NCBI GenBank assembly: GCA_900552495.1
Contig: URZY01000008.1
Location: 13,622-77,621, forward strand
Source of the DNA: an uncultured Mycoplasmatota bacterium
GTDB taxonomy: Bacteria; Bacillota_I; Bacilli_A; RF39; UBA660
DNA: 64,000 nucleotides
Reading direction: 5' to 3'
Each line of letters opens with the position of its first letter. The stretch's first letter is position 1. The notes under the pieces are model-generated. The model was not told the DNA's origin. It made no database searches and saw only the letters and a list, made by a program, of their open reading frames with translations. Positions 5,875 through 13,207 of this stretch are shown here, one piece after another. The translations under genes were made by a program, and so were the position numbers.

Positions 5875-8004
5875 TCAGATAAATTTAGGCGTTGTTCCGC
5901 CTAATCTTTTAATGCTATTTCTTACTTCCCTACCTACTTCATAATGAACAGAACTTGCAGTGTATCCATTCTCTACATTATTTCTTTTTAGTTTAGCATC
6001 TGTTTGAGAGATTCTAAATATATTATCTGCAAGTTCTTTACTACCCATATTATCCAATATACCTTCTCTATATCTAAGTTTCTTCCTTTTAAAAATATCA
6101 TCTGCTGTTTCACCATTATAAAGTTTTTTATATCCTACATTAGGAAATCTAACTAAGTTTTTTACTCCGCTATTAATAGCTGTTTTATTTAAATTATAAT
6201 TTTCTAATATATCTTTTTCTTTCTTTACCCCTGCATCTCCCATAAACATAAACTTATAACCATTTAGCTCGGTGTAAATAACATTACTATTATCATTTTC
6301 ATTATCATATTCTTTTGTCTGTAAAAAATATAGTTTGTTCTCAGAAATGTTTAATTCTTTAATACAGGAATAATGCTGGATATGTTTCTTATCTAGTACT
6401 TTAATCAATTCTTTTTCCAGGTGATTATATTCTCCACAATTGAATATCACTTTGTCCACTTTAAAACTATTAACTAAGTTAATCGCTTCCCCCATATGGT
6501 CATAATCTCCATGAGTTAATATCAGATAATCAAGTGACCTAATGCCTAAACTTTTTAAATATGGAATGATAGTTGGCAGTACGATATTTGATGAATTATC
6601 ATTTCTAACAAAAGATTCTTTTCCTCCAGTATCAATTAAGATAGTACTTTCCTTAGTGTGTAATAATAGGGAATCTCCTTGCCCTACATCGATCATTGTA
6701 ACGAGAGTTGCTCTGTTGATGGCTGGATAATTGTAATGAATTAGAATAATTATAAGAAAAATAATAAGTGGTTTTTTGGACTTTTTGATTTTTAGAAAGA
6801 CTATTATTATTAATAAATAATAAATTAAATATAGAAAAATGTTCAATCTAGGAAATATTAACTTTCCAAAATTTATGTCTGTTAAAAATAGCGAAGATTT
6901 CTCTAATATTTGAACAAAAAAATTATAAATTGGAAGAAGAAAAGGAAAGAAAATTGTTATTAATGATAGTGGAAAAATAATAAGACTTACTAACGGAACG
7001 TAAAATAAATTATAAATAATACTCAGTATATTTATTTGGTGGTAATTGTATAAGGAGATAGGAATACTTACAAAAAAAGAAATTGTGGAAGTCTTTAGTA
7101 GTTTTAGGAGGTACGATCCTGCTATTAATGGCGAGGTTAATATCAATGTAATACTAATTATAAAAGAATATTGAAACCCCACATCATAGATAAAATATGG
7201 GTTTATTAGTATTGTGAGTGATAAAACTACTAAAAATATATATTGCGGTTTAATATAAAAATAATAAACTTTATTTATGGTAAAGAGGATAAAAAACAAA
7301 ACTCCTCGTAGGGCTGATGGCGATAAGTCTAGGATTGATAGATATAATATTAAAAATAGAGAAGTAAAAAAATAGCGTTTTCTTTCTGAAATATTTAACC
7401 TTTTTAAAATTTTTAATATTATTTGTGAGAATAAAGAAATGTGCATTCCGCTAATTGCGAGAAGATGACTTATACCATTTTCTTGATAACTTGTTTTAGC
7501 TTCTTTTAGTATTGAAGATTTGTCACCTAAAATAAAAGCTTCTAAATAAGGGGATATTCTGGCTCTTTCTTTTATTTTTTGTTTTAAAAAATAGTAAATA
7601 TTATTATTTTTATTAGTAATAATTAGACTAGTTGCCTGAACTGTATAATGAATATCTTTATTATACAAATATTTCTGGTAATTAAATAAATTTCTAGTTG
7701 TATTTGAGGGAGGCTTTTGAAATGTTCCAATTACTTTAACAGTATCCCATAATTGAATTTGTTGATAGTTGGATGATTCTTTCAAATAATAATATACAAG
7801 TATTTTTTCTTTGTTTTTTATGGTTAATTTCAAGGTTTGATTATTTATTGAGACAGCAATTACCCTACCAATTAAAGATGTTGAGTTTTCATTATAAAGA
7901 CTTGTTTTTGGATAGGCTAATCTTAGCAGGGAAATTAAGATGACGATTATTAAGAAAAAATAATATAGATAACTACACAGTAATATTTTCCTTAATTTTA
8001 GCAA
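5875..8004 (-). CDS. comEC: ComEC DNA-uptake channel, C-terminus replaced by a dinD-like tail
   Basis: ComEC forms the inner-membrane channel for transforming DNA. Residues 1-500 or so look normal: N-terminal TM helices and OB-like region, the competence TM domain with HLLAISGMH (near residue 183) and SALRGVLFF, and the start of the metallo-beta-lactamase domain (MIDVGQGDSLLLH, then LTHGDYDHMGEA). The hydrolase domain is cut after ENYNLN (about residue 605) and joined in frame to about 100 residues of a DinD-like C-terminus. It therefore lacks KVGHHGS and everything beyond. The start at 8004 overlaps the end of comEA by 32 bases, suggesting translational coupling. Transport may persist but the hydrolase domain is probably inactive (inference). 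Recombination with fragment A or B would restore a full-length gene. Confidence 0.85.
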   Translation of the reverse strand: MLKLRKILLCSYLYYFFLIIVILISLLRLAYPKTSLYNENSTSLIGRVIAVSINNQTLKLTIKNKEKILVYYYLKESSNYQQIQLWDTVKVIGTFQKPPSNTTRNLFNYQKYLYNKDIHYTVQATSLIITNKNNNIYYFLKQKIKERARISPYLEAFILGDKSSILKEAKTSYQENGISHLLAISGMHISLFSQIILKILKRLNISERKRYFFTSLFLILYLSILDLSPSALRGVLFFILFTINKVYYFYIKPQYIFLVVLSLTILINPYFIYDVGFQYSFIISITLILTSPLIAGSYLLKLLKTSTISFFVSIPISLYNYHQINILSIIYNLFYVPLVSLIIFPLSLITIFFPFLLPIYNFFVQILEKSSLFLTDINFGKLIFPRLNIFLYLIYYLLIIIVFLKIKKSKKPLIIFLIIILIHYNYPAINRATLVTMIDVGQGDSLLLHTKESTILIDTGGKESFVRNDNSSNIVLPTIIPYLKSLGIRSLDYLILTHGDYDHMGEAINLVNSFKVDKVIFNCGEYNHLEKELIKVLDKKHIQHYSCIKELNISENKLYFLQTKEYDNENDNSNVIYTELNGYKFMFMGDAGVKKEKDILENYNLNKTAINSGVKNLVRFPNVGYKKLYNGETADDIFKRKKLRYREGILDNMGSKELADNIFRISQTDAKLKRNNVENGYTASSVHYEVGREVRNSIKRLGGTTPKFI

Positions 8005-8662
8005 ATAAACTTTCCCCTATTCCCGAAACATTTTTTAGTTCATCGATAGTTTTAAAAGGACCATTTTGATTGCGATAATTGATAATGTCTTCAGCTTTTG
8101 AAGCACCTATTCCTGGCAGGGAATCAAGTTGTTCTTTAGTGGCCGTATTAATAGAAACTTTAGTTGATGAGGTAACATTATCATTAAAACAGGCATCGTT
8201 TTTTAGAGAATTCTCATCTTTTTGAAGGCATTGTGACTGGACTTGTTTTTCTATTTCTTTAGTTTTCTTGAAGTTAGCGACTTCTTCGTTACTGTAAACA
8301 ATAATAACCATTTCATCAGTTAATTTTTTACTTAAATTAATTACTGAGGTATTAGCATTTTTAGTTAAACCACCAGCAAGGTTAATAACGTCAATTACAC
8401 GAGATTCTTTTTCTAAAGAATAGATACCTGGGTTAAGTACCTCTCCTTTAATGTCAACTTTTAATAAGACCTTGGTTTGTTTTTCTTTCTTAGTAGTTTT
8501 TGATTTAGTTAAAGCTGTAGTATTATCTCCTATTAAGATTTCTTCAGTTTTTTTCTTATTAGGCTGATAACTTATTATAAATGGTAAGCAAAGACCAACT
8601 AAAATAAGTAAACTTAGAGAAACTATAATTATTTGCTTTTTATAACGATATTTAAATGTTAT
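7973..8662 (-). CDS. comEA: ComEA-type DNA-binding competence protein, apparent ATA start
   Basis: This protein binds incoming DNA at the membrane. The full frame runs from 8662, about 229 residues: one N-terminal TM helix (around residues 10-30), a low-complexity linker, an SLBB-like domain (KVDIKGEVLNPGIYSL), and a C-terminal helix-hairpin-helix domain (INTATKEQLDSLPGIGASKA, GIGESLFAKI). The first ATG in frame is at 8311, which would remove the TM helix and most of SLBB. An ideal ribosome-binding site AGGAGG (8670-8675) sits seven bases before an ATA codon at 8660-8662. No ATG, GTG or TTG lies in frame there, so initiation is either at ATA or has been lost by mutation. The stop overlaps the comEC start. 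Confidence 0.8.
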   Translation of the reverse strand: MTFKYRYKKQIIIVSLSLLILVGLCLPFIISYQPNKKKTEEILIGDNTTALTKSKTTKKEKQTKVLLKVDIKGEVLNPGIYSLEKESRVIDVINLAGGLTKNANTSVINLSKKLTDEMVIIVYSNEEVANFKKTKEIEKQVQSQCLQKDENSLKNDACFNDNVTSSTKVSINTATKEQLDSLPGIGASKAEDIINYRNQNGPFKTIDELKNVSGIGESLFAKIKENITV

Positions 8663-8691
8663 TTGATCACCTCCTCACTATTATTATTCGA

Positions 8692-8722
8692 TAAAAAAAA
8701 GAAAAGTTCGGCACTTTTCTAA
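8692..8722 (-). terminator. terminator between DHH phosphoesterase and comEA
   Basis: On the minus strand AGAAAAGT, loop GCCGA, ACTTTTCT is followed by about seven T. It separates the DHH gene from the competence genes. Confidence 0.8.
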
Positions 8723-8727
8723 TAATT

Positions 8728-9852
8728 TTATGTTAATTTTTTTGTATATTGAGGAGGTTTGGAAATAATAGTACTGTCCTTAGGCGGTTGAACCTCTCCA
8801 TCAACCTTCATTCCTCTATCTAAGGCAATGGAAATCGTGTCTTCAAGGGTTGTCACAGGTAGTCCTTGGAGTTGGGCGGCGGCATTTTGGGAGTTACCAC
8901 CACCGCCAATATATTCCATAGTTTTGCCAACATCAATCATACCTTTACTTCTAGCACTTACAGAAACTGTTTTTTCGTCAATATGTCCCATAACAAAAAC
9001 GGCATCAACCTTATATTTTAAAAGATGATCGGCAGCCTTAGCTAAGGATTCACGGCGATAAATTGTGGTTGGCTTGTCACGATTTAAACTATAAGCGACA
9101 GTACAGTTACTAAACGTATCAAACTTATAGGCTTTAAAAATTGTCCCATAAAAAACCAAATCATGAACCTTCTTATCTTCATCATAGTCTGATAATAGCA
9201 ACTCTCTAACTGCGAGGGTATCGGCTCCTTTAGTACACAATTTGTGAGTTACCTCATGAGTCTTCTCACCTACATTCTTATCGAAGCGGTTGGTGTCCAA
9301 ATAAATTCCTCCATATAAATAAGTATAAACATCTCTCGGACAATCAACTTTAGCAAGTAATAATAGTTGAGCAACAATTTCAGAAGCTGAGGAAACTTTA
9401 ACCTTAGGAGTTCCCTCTTGATCTTTAGAGAGAGGAATATATGAATAAGTACTTTTAATCGTTGTTGCACCAGGAGTATGATGATCAATAACTATAATTT
9501 CTTTAAAACTATTTAAATGGTTTCCAACTGCTACTAATTCCTCTTTATTAGTATCCGTAACAATCAAAGAAGAATCATTATCTTTTAATTTAAGAAATTC
9601 CTGCATTGTAATAATATTATGGGCAGTTGAATTATCATCACGGACTCTTTTTACAACAGGCTCTATTGTTTCCTCTGCTTCATCAATAATTATATAGGCC
9701 TCTTTACCTAGGGATTTGCATAATGTCTCTAAGCCAATCGCCGAAGCTAAAGAATCCAAATCTGGACTGTTGTGACCAATAATAAACACTTTATTAGAAG
9801 TTGAAGTGATAACTCTTAGTAAATCTTTTATGTTTTTCAACTCTTCAGTCAT
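8728..9852 (-). CDS. DHH/DHHA1 phosphoesterase, GdpP-like without sensory N-terminus
   Basis: The 374-residue protein has the DHH-family motifs in order: GHNSPDLDSLASAIG (about 25-40), VTDTNKEE (near 98), IDHHTPGA (near 123), and GGIYLDTNRF (about 181). DHHA1 follows with VSARSKGMIDVG and the glycine-rich YIGGGGNSQNAAAQL. This is closest in style to the catalytic half of the cyclic-di-AMP phosphodiesterase GdpP, but the TM, PAS and GGDEF parts are absent. Related free-standing enzymes cleave cyclic dinucleotides, pApA or nano-RNA. A role in c-di-AMP or short-RNA turnover is the likely reading; which substrate cannot be told from sequence. Both sides carry terminators, so it is probably monocistronic. 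Confidence 0.8.
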   Translation of the reverse strand: MTEELKNIKDLLRVITSTSNKVFIIGHNSPDLDSLASAIGLETLCKSLGKEAYIIIDEAEETIEPVVKRVRDDNSTAHNIITMQEFLKLKDNDSSLIVTDTNKEELVAVGNHLNSFKEIIVIDHHTPGATTIKSTYSYIPLSKDQEGTPKVKVSSASEIVAQLLLLAKVDCPRDVYTYLYGGIYLDTNRFDKNVGEKTHEVTHKLCTKGADTLAVRELLLSDYDEDKKVHDLVFYGTIFKAYKFDTFSNCTVAYSLNRDKPTTIYRRESLAKAADHLLKYKVDAVFVMGHIDEKTVSVSARSKGMIDVGKTMEYIGGGGNSQNAAAQLQGLPVTTLEDTISIALDRGMKVDGEVQPPKDSTIISKPPQYTKKLT

Positions 9853-9903
9853 GACAATTACCTCTTTTCATTTAAATAGGTATATAATAGCACAAGGTAA
9901 AGA

Positions 9904-9930
9904 AAAAGACAAATTTAATTGTCTTTTTTA
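9904..9930 (-). terminator. terminator of ftsW-like gene
   Basis: On the minus strand AAAGACAA, loop, TTTGTCTTT plus T run overlaps the last bases of the ftsW-like gene. Confidence 0.75.
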
Positions 9931-11088
9931 TTTCTTAGAACGAATTTTCTGTTCTCTATTTTCTTGATTCAGACCATTTTCAACACTGATTCGTTGAACA
10001 ATTGTTAGAGCTGCAATAAGACAGATTGTATAACTTCCACCGTAGCTCATGAATGGTAGTGGTACTCCAGTCATTGGCATTAGTCCAAATAGTCCGAGTA
10101 GATTTACGGCTATGTGAAGAAAAATATAGAAAGCTATTCCAAAACAAATCATTGCACCTTTGTCAGTAAAACTCTTGCGACCGATACTTAAAATACGATA
10201 CAAAACAAAGATATAAGCAAAAATTATGCCGAGTCCACAAATAAGACCTAGTTCTTCAACAATTATAGCAAAAATGAAGTCTGTATATGGCTCTGGTAAA
10301 TATAAATATTTTTGAGTTGAATTGCCTAACCCCTCGCCTGTTAAGCCACCGTTGTTAATGGCTATGTAAGTATTACAAACTTGGTTTCCTGAGGATAGTA
10401 GTTTATCACAAGGATTACGAAAATCAGTAATACGTTCTAATTGGCGATCTAATAAAAGAGTTTTATTAGTCCCAAACAGGACAAATGCGCCTAAAACAGC
10501 TAGACCAACAATACTTAAAATTATTTTACTTTTGATTTCCTTTTTTATTGGTGCTACGACAAAAACGCCACCAACAATACAAGCAAAAATAATTGTAGTT
10601 CCTAAATCCGGTTGAAAAAATATTAAAATGGCAATAGCTATTGCTATACCAATCGGGAAGAAGCAAAGACCAACCTTATCGAGTTTTTTCTTATTATTCT
10701 CATAAAATGTGGCCATCCATACAATCATTATGACCTTAGCAAATTCGCTAGGCTGAAGAGTCATAAACTTTAAGTCATACCAACTTTTTGCTTGATTTAC
10801 TTCTTTTCCAAAGAATGGCAAACCTATGAGTGCGAGAATAACCCCTAGTAAAAGGACTTTGGATAATTTACCATAACTTTTTTCGGAAAAACAGATTATG
10901 ATGAGAGCCATAATGGTTCCACCAATTAGGAAAATACCTTGTTTAATAAAATAATGATAGGGACTAACAACATGAGCCATATAAGCAGTAACGTTTGATG
11001 CCGAAAAAACCATAATTAAACCTAAAGCAAATAATAAAACTGTAACAATCAATAGTGGCTTATCTATATATTTCATTATTTTTTTCAT
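9928..11088 (-). CDS. ftsW: FtsW/RodA/SpoVE-family peptidoglycan glycosyltransferase
   Basis: This SEDS-family polytopic membrane protein of 386 residues polymerises lipid II during division or elongation. About ten hydrophobic segments are visible. Family signatures are LGLIMVFSASN near the N-terminus, LQPSEFAK (about 111), FFQPDLGTT (near 160), FAIIVEELGLICG (about 270) and the C-terminal GVPLPFMSYGGS. The C-terminal tail is basic. The length and motif set fit FtsW or SpoVE better than RodA, but the split is not certain. No penicillin-binding protein partner is adjacent. Start ATG at 11088 has GGGAG upstream. Confidence 0.85.
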   Translation of the reverse strand: MKKIMKYIDKPLLIVTVLLFALGLIMVFSASNVTAYMAHVVSPYHYFIKQGIFLIGGTIMALIIICFSEKSYGKLSKVLLLGVILALIGLPFFGKEVNQAKSWYDLKFMTLQPSEFAKVIMIVWMATFYENNKKKLDKVGLCFFPIGIAIAIAILIFFQPDLGTTIIFACIVGGVFVVAPIKKEIKSKIILSIVGLAVLGAFVLFGTNKTLLLDRQLERITDFRNPCDKLLSSGNQVCNTYIAINNGGLTGEGLGNSTQKYLYLPEPYTDFIFAIIVEELGLICGLGIIFAYIFVLYRILSIGRKSFTDKGAMICFGIAFYIFLHIAVNLLGLFGLMPMTGVPLPFMSYGGSYTICLIAALTIVQRISVENGLNQENREQKIRSKK

Positions 11089-11215
11089 AGCTATTCTCCC
11101 TTCTACTATAAATATATCACAATTTTTATAAAAAAATTTTTTTAGTTTTGGATAAGACGAACAATTTTTTTCATTTTACATATTTTATAGTAGATAATGT
11201 AAAGGAGGATTTATT

Positions 11216-11377
11216 ATGTATTATTATGGTGGAGGTTCTAGCTGTGGATGCAGTCAACAAACTTATCAAACTCCTTACTATTGTGGATGCAGTGGTAATG
11301 GAAACTCAGCTTATGCTATTGTTTTAGTTTTATTTATTCTTTTAGTAATTGTACTTGGTTGCCGCTTCGGTAATTAA
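11216..11377 (+). CDS. YjcZ-like small membrane protein
   Basis: A 53-codon gene begins MYYYGGGSSCGCSQQTY and ends with one hydrophobic helix (AIVLVLFILLVIVLGCRFG). This is the layout of the YjcZ/YtzH-type tiny sporulation-associated proteins of Bacillus: a Gly/Tyr-rich head followed by an FILLIIVG-like TM tail. Four cysteines in CGC pairs are extra. The ribosome-binding site AAAGGAGG is ideal and a terminator follows. Upstream, AC at about 11160, 16 bases and CATATTTTA (11180-11188) resemble a late sporulation (SigE/SigK-type) promoter, but this is weak evidence. It is transcribed divergently from ftsW. Confidence 0.8.
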   Translation: MYYYGGGSSCGCSQQTYQTPYYCGCSGNGNSAYAIVLVLFILLVIVLGCRFGN

Positions 11378-11389
11378 TAAGTCTAAATA

Positions 11390-11421
11390 TAACGTATGAG
11401 GAAACTTATACGTTTTATTTT
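11390..11421 (+). terminator. terminator after YjcZ-like gene
   Basis: AACGTAT, loop of about ten bases, ATACGTT is followed by TTATTTTT. Confidence 0.75.
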
Positions 11422-11449
11422 TGACTTTTAGGGAAAGTTATGTTATTAT
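11421..11449 (+). promoter_or_regulatory. sigma-A type promoter of the HExxH protein
   Basis: TTGACT (11421-11426), a 17-base spacer and TATTAT (11444-11449) lie 28 bases before the ATG at 11477. The -35 overlaps the tail of the preceding terminator. Confidence 0.6.
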
Positions 11450-11476
11450 AAGTCGCACTTAGGGACTATTTTTAGT

Positions 11477-12433
11477 ATGAAAAAAATTTTAAAAGATGCC
11501 AAAGCAATTATTAGTAAGAAGTATGAGGAAAATGATCCAAATTATGGATTGTTAGTTTTAGGGTGTTATTCTTTACTTAGTAAGTTTGGAGAAAATTATA
11601 AACCAATTGTAGAAAAAGTTATGCTTGAAACTGACTTTCATATTAGTAATAGTAGTTTAAAAGATATGCTAATAGGGACTGATGTTGATCTAGAAATGGG
11701 ATTTAGTGAGGAAGAACTTGATGAGGATGATTTAGTAGTTACAGCAGTTTCAATGCCCGGATATAGAATTGATTTAAGTGATACAGGATCCATTTTATTA
11801 AAACATTCTAAACCCGCAATTTATTGTTCTACTAAAGGTAGCAACAATAACACTATTTTAAATGCTTTTGTTCACGAAGCTAGTCATTTGGTAAAATCAA
11901 CAGTAAATTGTGTCTCCCAAAATAAAGTGGATGGTTTTTTATTACGAAGTGGTCTTAATATCTTTGGTTATTACCTCGCAGATGGGGAACTTCACTGTAG
12001 AAGTGATAATTCGATGTTTGATGAGGTTATTAATGTTTTACAAACAGCTGATATGATACAAAAAATAAGCGAACTTTCAGAAGTAGAACTAGATGGTCCA
12101 GAGGCAAATTTTTTTAGAGGTTTAAATTTAGAAGAACTAGATAATATGTATGGTTATGGTTATACAGAGTTATCTAATTTAGTGCGAGAGTTATGGAATG
12201 TTTCTGAATTTAAGAATAGTATCGAAGATAATATTGTAATAGGTAAACTAAACAAAATCAGGGATGATTTTGATAGTATTTTAGGAAAAGGTACTTTTCA
12301 CTTATACTCGACTTATTTAGATTATATTGATGGTAATTATACGGACAGTAAACTAATGGAACAAATGAGTGATTGGTATAGAAGAATGAATAGACTTTAC
12401 ATAATAAAATCTATCGCTAAACATAAAAAATAG
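11477..12433 (+). CDS. hypothetical protein with HExxH motif
   Basis: The 318-residue soluble protein matches no family I recognise. The most informative feature is FVHEASHLVK near residue 134, a HExxH zinc-metallopeptidase signature in a predicted helix. A third ligand could be the Glu in MFDEVINVLQTAD about 47 residues later. The N-terminal third is helical and acidic. No signal peptide or TM is seen, so a cytoplasmic protein is expected. Another HExxH protein lies 750 bases downstream at 13187, and peptide deformylase between them is also a HExxH enzyme, but I see no sequence relation among the three. A promoter and terminator just upstream make it the head of a transcript that may include def. 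Confidence 0.65.
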   Translation: MKKILKDAKAIISKKYEENDPNYGLLVLGCYSLLSKFGENYKPIVEKVMLETDFHISNSSLKDMLIGTDVDLEMGFSEEELDEDDLVVTAVSMPGYRIDLSDTGSILLKHSKPAIYCSTKGSNNNTILNAFVHEASHLVKSTVNCVSQNKVDGFLLRSGLNIFGYYLADGELHCRSDNSMFDEVINVLQTADMIQKISELSEVELDGPEANFFRGLNLEELDNMYGYGYTELSNLVRELWNVSEFKNSIEDNIVIGKLNKIRDDFDSILGKGTFHLYSTYLDYIDGNYTDSKLMEQMSDWYRRMNRLYIIKSIAKHKK

Positions 12434-12493
12434 TTTTTTCTTTTAATTTATTGAGATTTTTGGTAAAATTATATGCGTAACGAGGTGGTTATA

Positions 12494-13042
12494 GTGATTA
12501 AAATGAAAGATATATTAGATGAGAAGGACAGACGGTTAAGACAAATAAGTAAAGATGTACAATTTCCTCTATCTAAAAAAGATAAAGAAACTATTGAAGA
12601 AATGGTTGAATTTTTGCGTAATAGTCAAATTGATGAGTTGGCGAAAAAATATGATTTAAGACCAGGTATGGGGCTTGCGGCAATCCAACTAGGAATTCCA
12701 AAGAGATATTTTGTAGTGGTTCATGAATACGAAGAAGGACAATTTGAAACTTATGTATTAATAAATCCAAGAATGATAAGTAACTCTGTTGAAAAAATAT
12801 ATGTTGATATGGGTGAAGGTTGTTTAAGTGTTAATCGTCCTGTTGACGGGATTATCCCAAGATATGCTAGGGTAACAATGGAAGCTTATGATATAGAGGG
12901 AAGAAAAATTAATGTTAGGGCTCGTGAAGAATTAGCCATTGCTTTTCAACATGAATTAGATCATCTAAATGGAATTCTTTTTACTGATCACATTGATCCA
13001 AAGAATCCGTTTAAAGATAAAGATAATATGCGAGCTATTTAA
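12494..13042 (+). CDS. def: peptide deformylase
   Basis: The enzyme removes the N-formyl group from nascent proteins. All three motifs are present: GMGLAAIQLG (motif I, Ile in place of the usual Pro), EGCLSVNRP (motif II, metal-ligand Cys) and FQHELDHLNG (motif III, HExxH). I chose GTG at 12494 over the ATG at 12473. GAGGTGG at 12482-12488 is correctly spaced for it, and the protein then starts MIKMKDIL, like other Bacillus-type deformylases. The resulting length is 182 residues. It follows the HExxH gene by 60 bases and ends in a strong terminator. Confidence 0.9.
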   Translation: MIKMKDILDEKDRRLRQISKDVQFPLSKKDKETIEEMVEFLRNSQIDELAKKYDLRPGMGLAAIQLGIPKRYFVVVHEYEEGQFETYVLINPRMISNSVEKIYVDMGEGCLSVNRPVDGIIPRYARVTMEAYDIEGRKINVRAREELAIAFQHELDHLNGILFTDHIDPKNPFKDKDNMRAI

Positions 13043-13055
13043 TAATATATTAACA

Positions 13056-13086
13056 CAAAAAAACGAGTGGATACCCTACTCGTTTT
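13056..13086 (+). terminator. terminator after def
   Basis: AAAAACGAGT, a loop of about ten bases, ACTCGTTTTT. The near-palindromic stem also works for the opposite strand. Confidence 0.8.
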
Positions 13087-13179
13087 TAACTGGCTCGACG
13101 CATTTTTGATGGAGTTTCTTTTTCCACACTATTTATTGTCAACATTTTAAAGGCTTTTTATGAATTTATTTTTTTAAAG
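13087..13179. other. spacer between convergent genes
   Basis: I see no open frame or RNA structure here beyond the flanking terminators. Confidence 0.5.
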
Positions 13180-13207
13180 TTAAAAACTAGTCGTAGTCAC
13201 TAGTTTT
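13180..13207 (-). terminator. terminator containing the stop codon of the M3-like peptidase gene
   Basis: On the minus strand AAAACTAGT, loop GACTACG, ACTAGTTTTT; the TAG stop is part of the 3' arm. Confidence 0.85.

Larger units (their letters stand above)
4261..6512. repeat. 2.25-kb direct repeat, copy 2
   Basis: This is the partner of 815-3066. Its left end lies in fragment B at the GHHG-coding stretch. Its right end lies in the chimeric comEC at the HGDYDH-coding stretch, where copy 2 continues into the true comEC 5' part and copy 1 does not. Confidence 0.85.

Noticed and set aside
595..6512. Insertion sequence or integron as the cause of the repeated comEC pieces
   Set aside because: There is no transposase, integrase or terminal inverted repeat, and the repeat borders lie in comEC homology. 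Homologous recombination is simpler.
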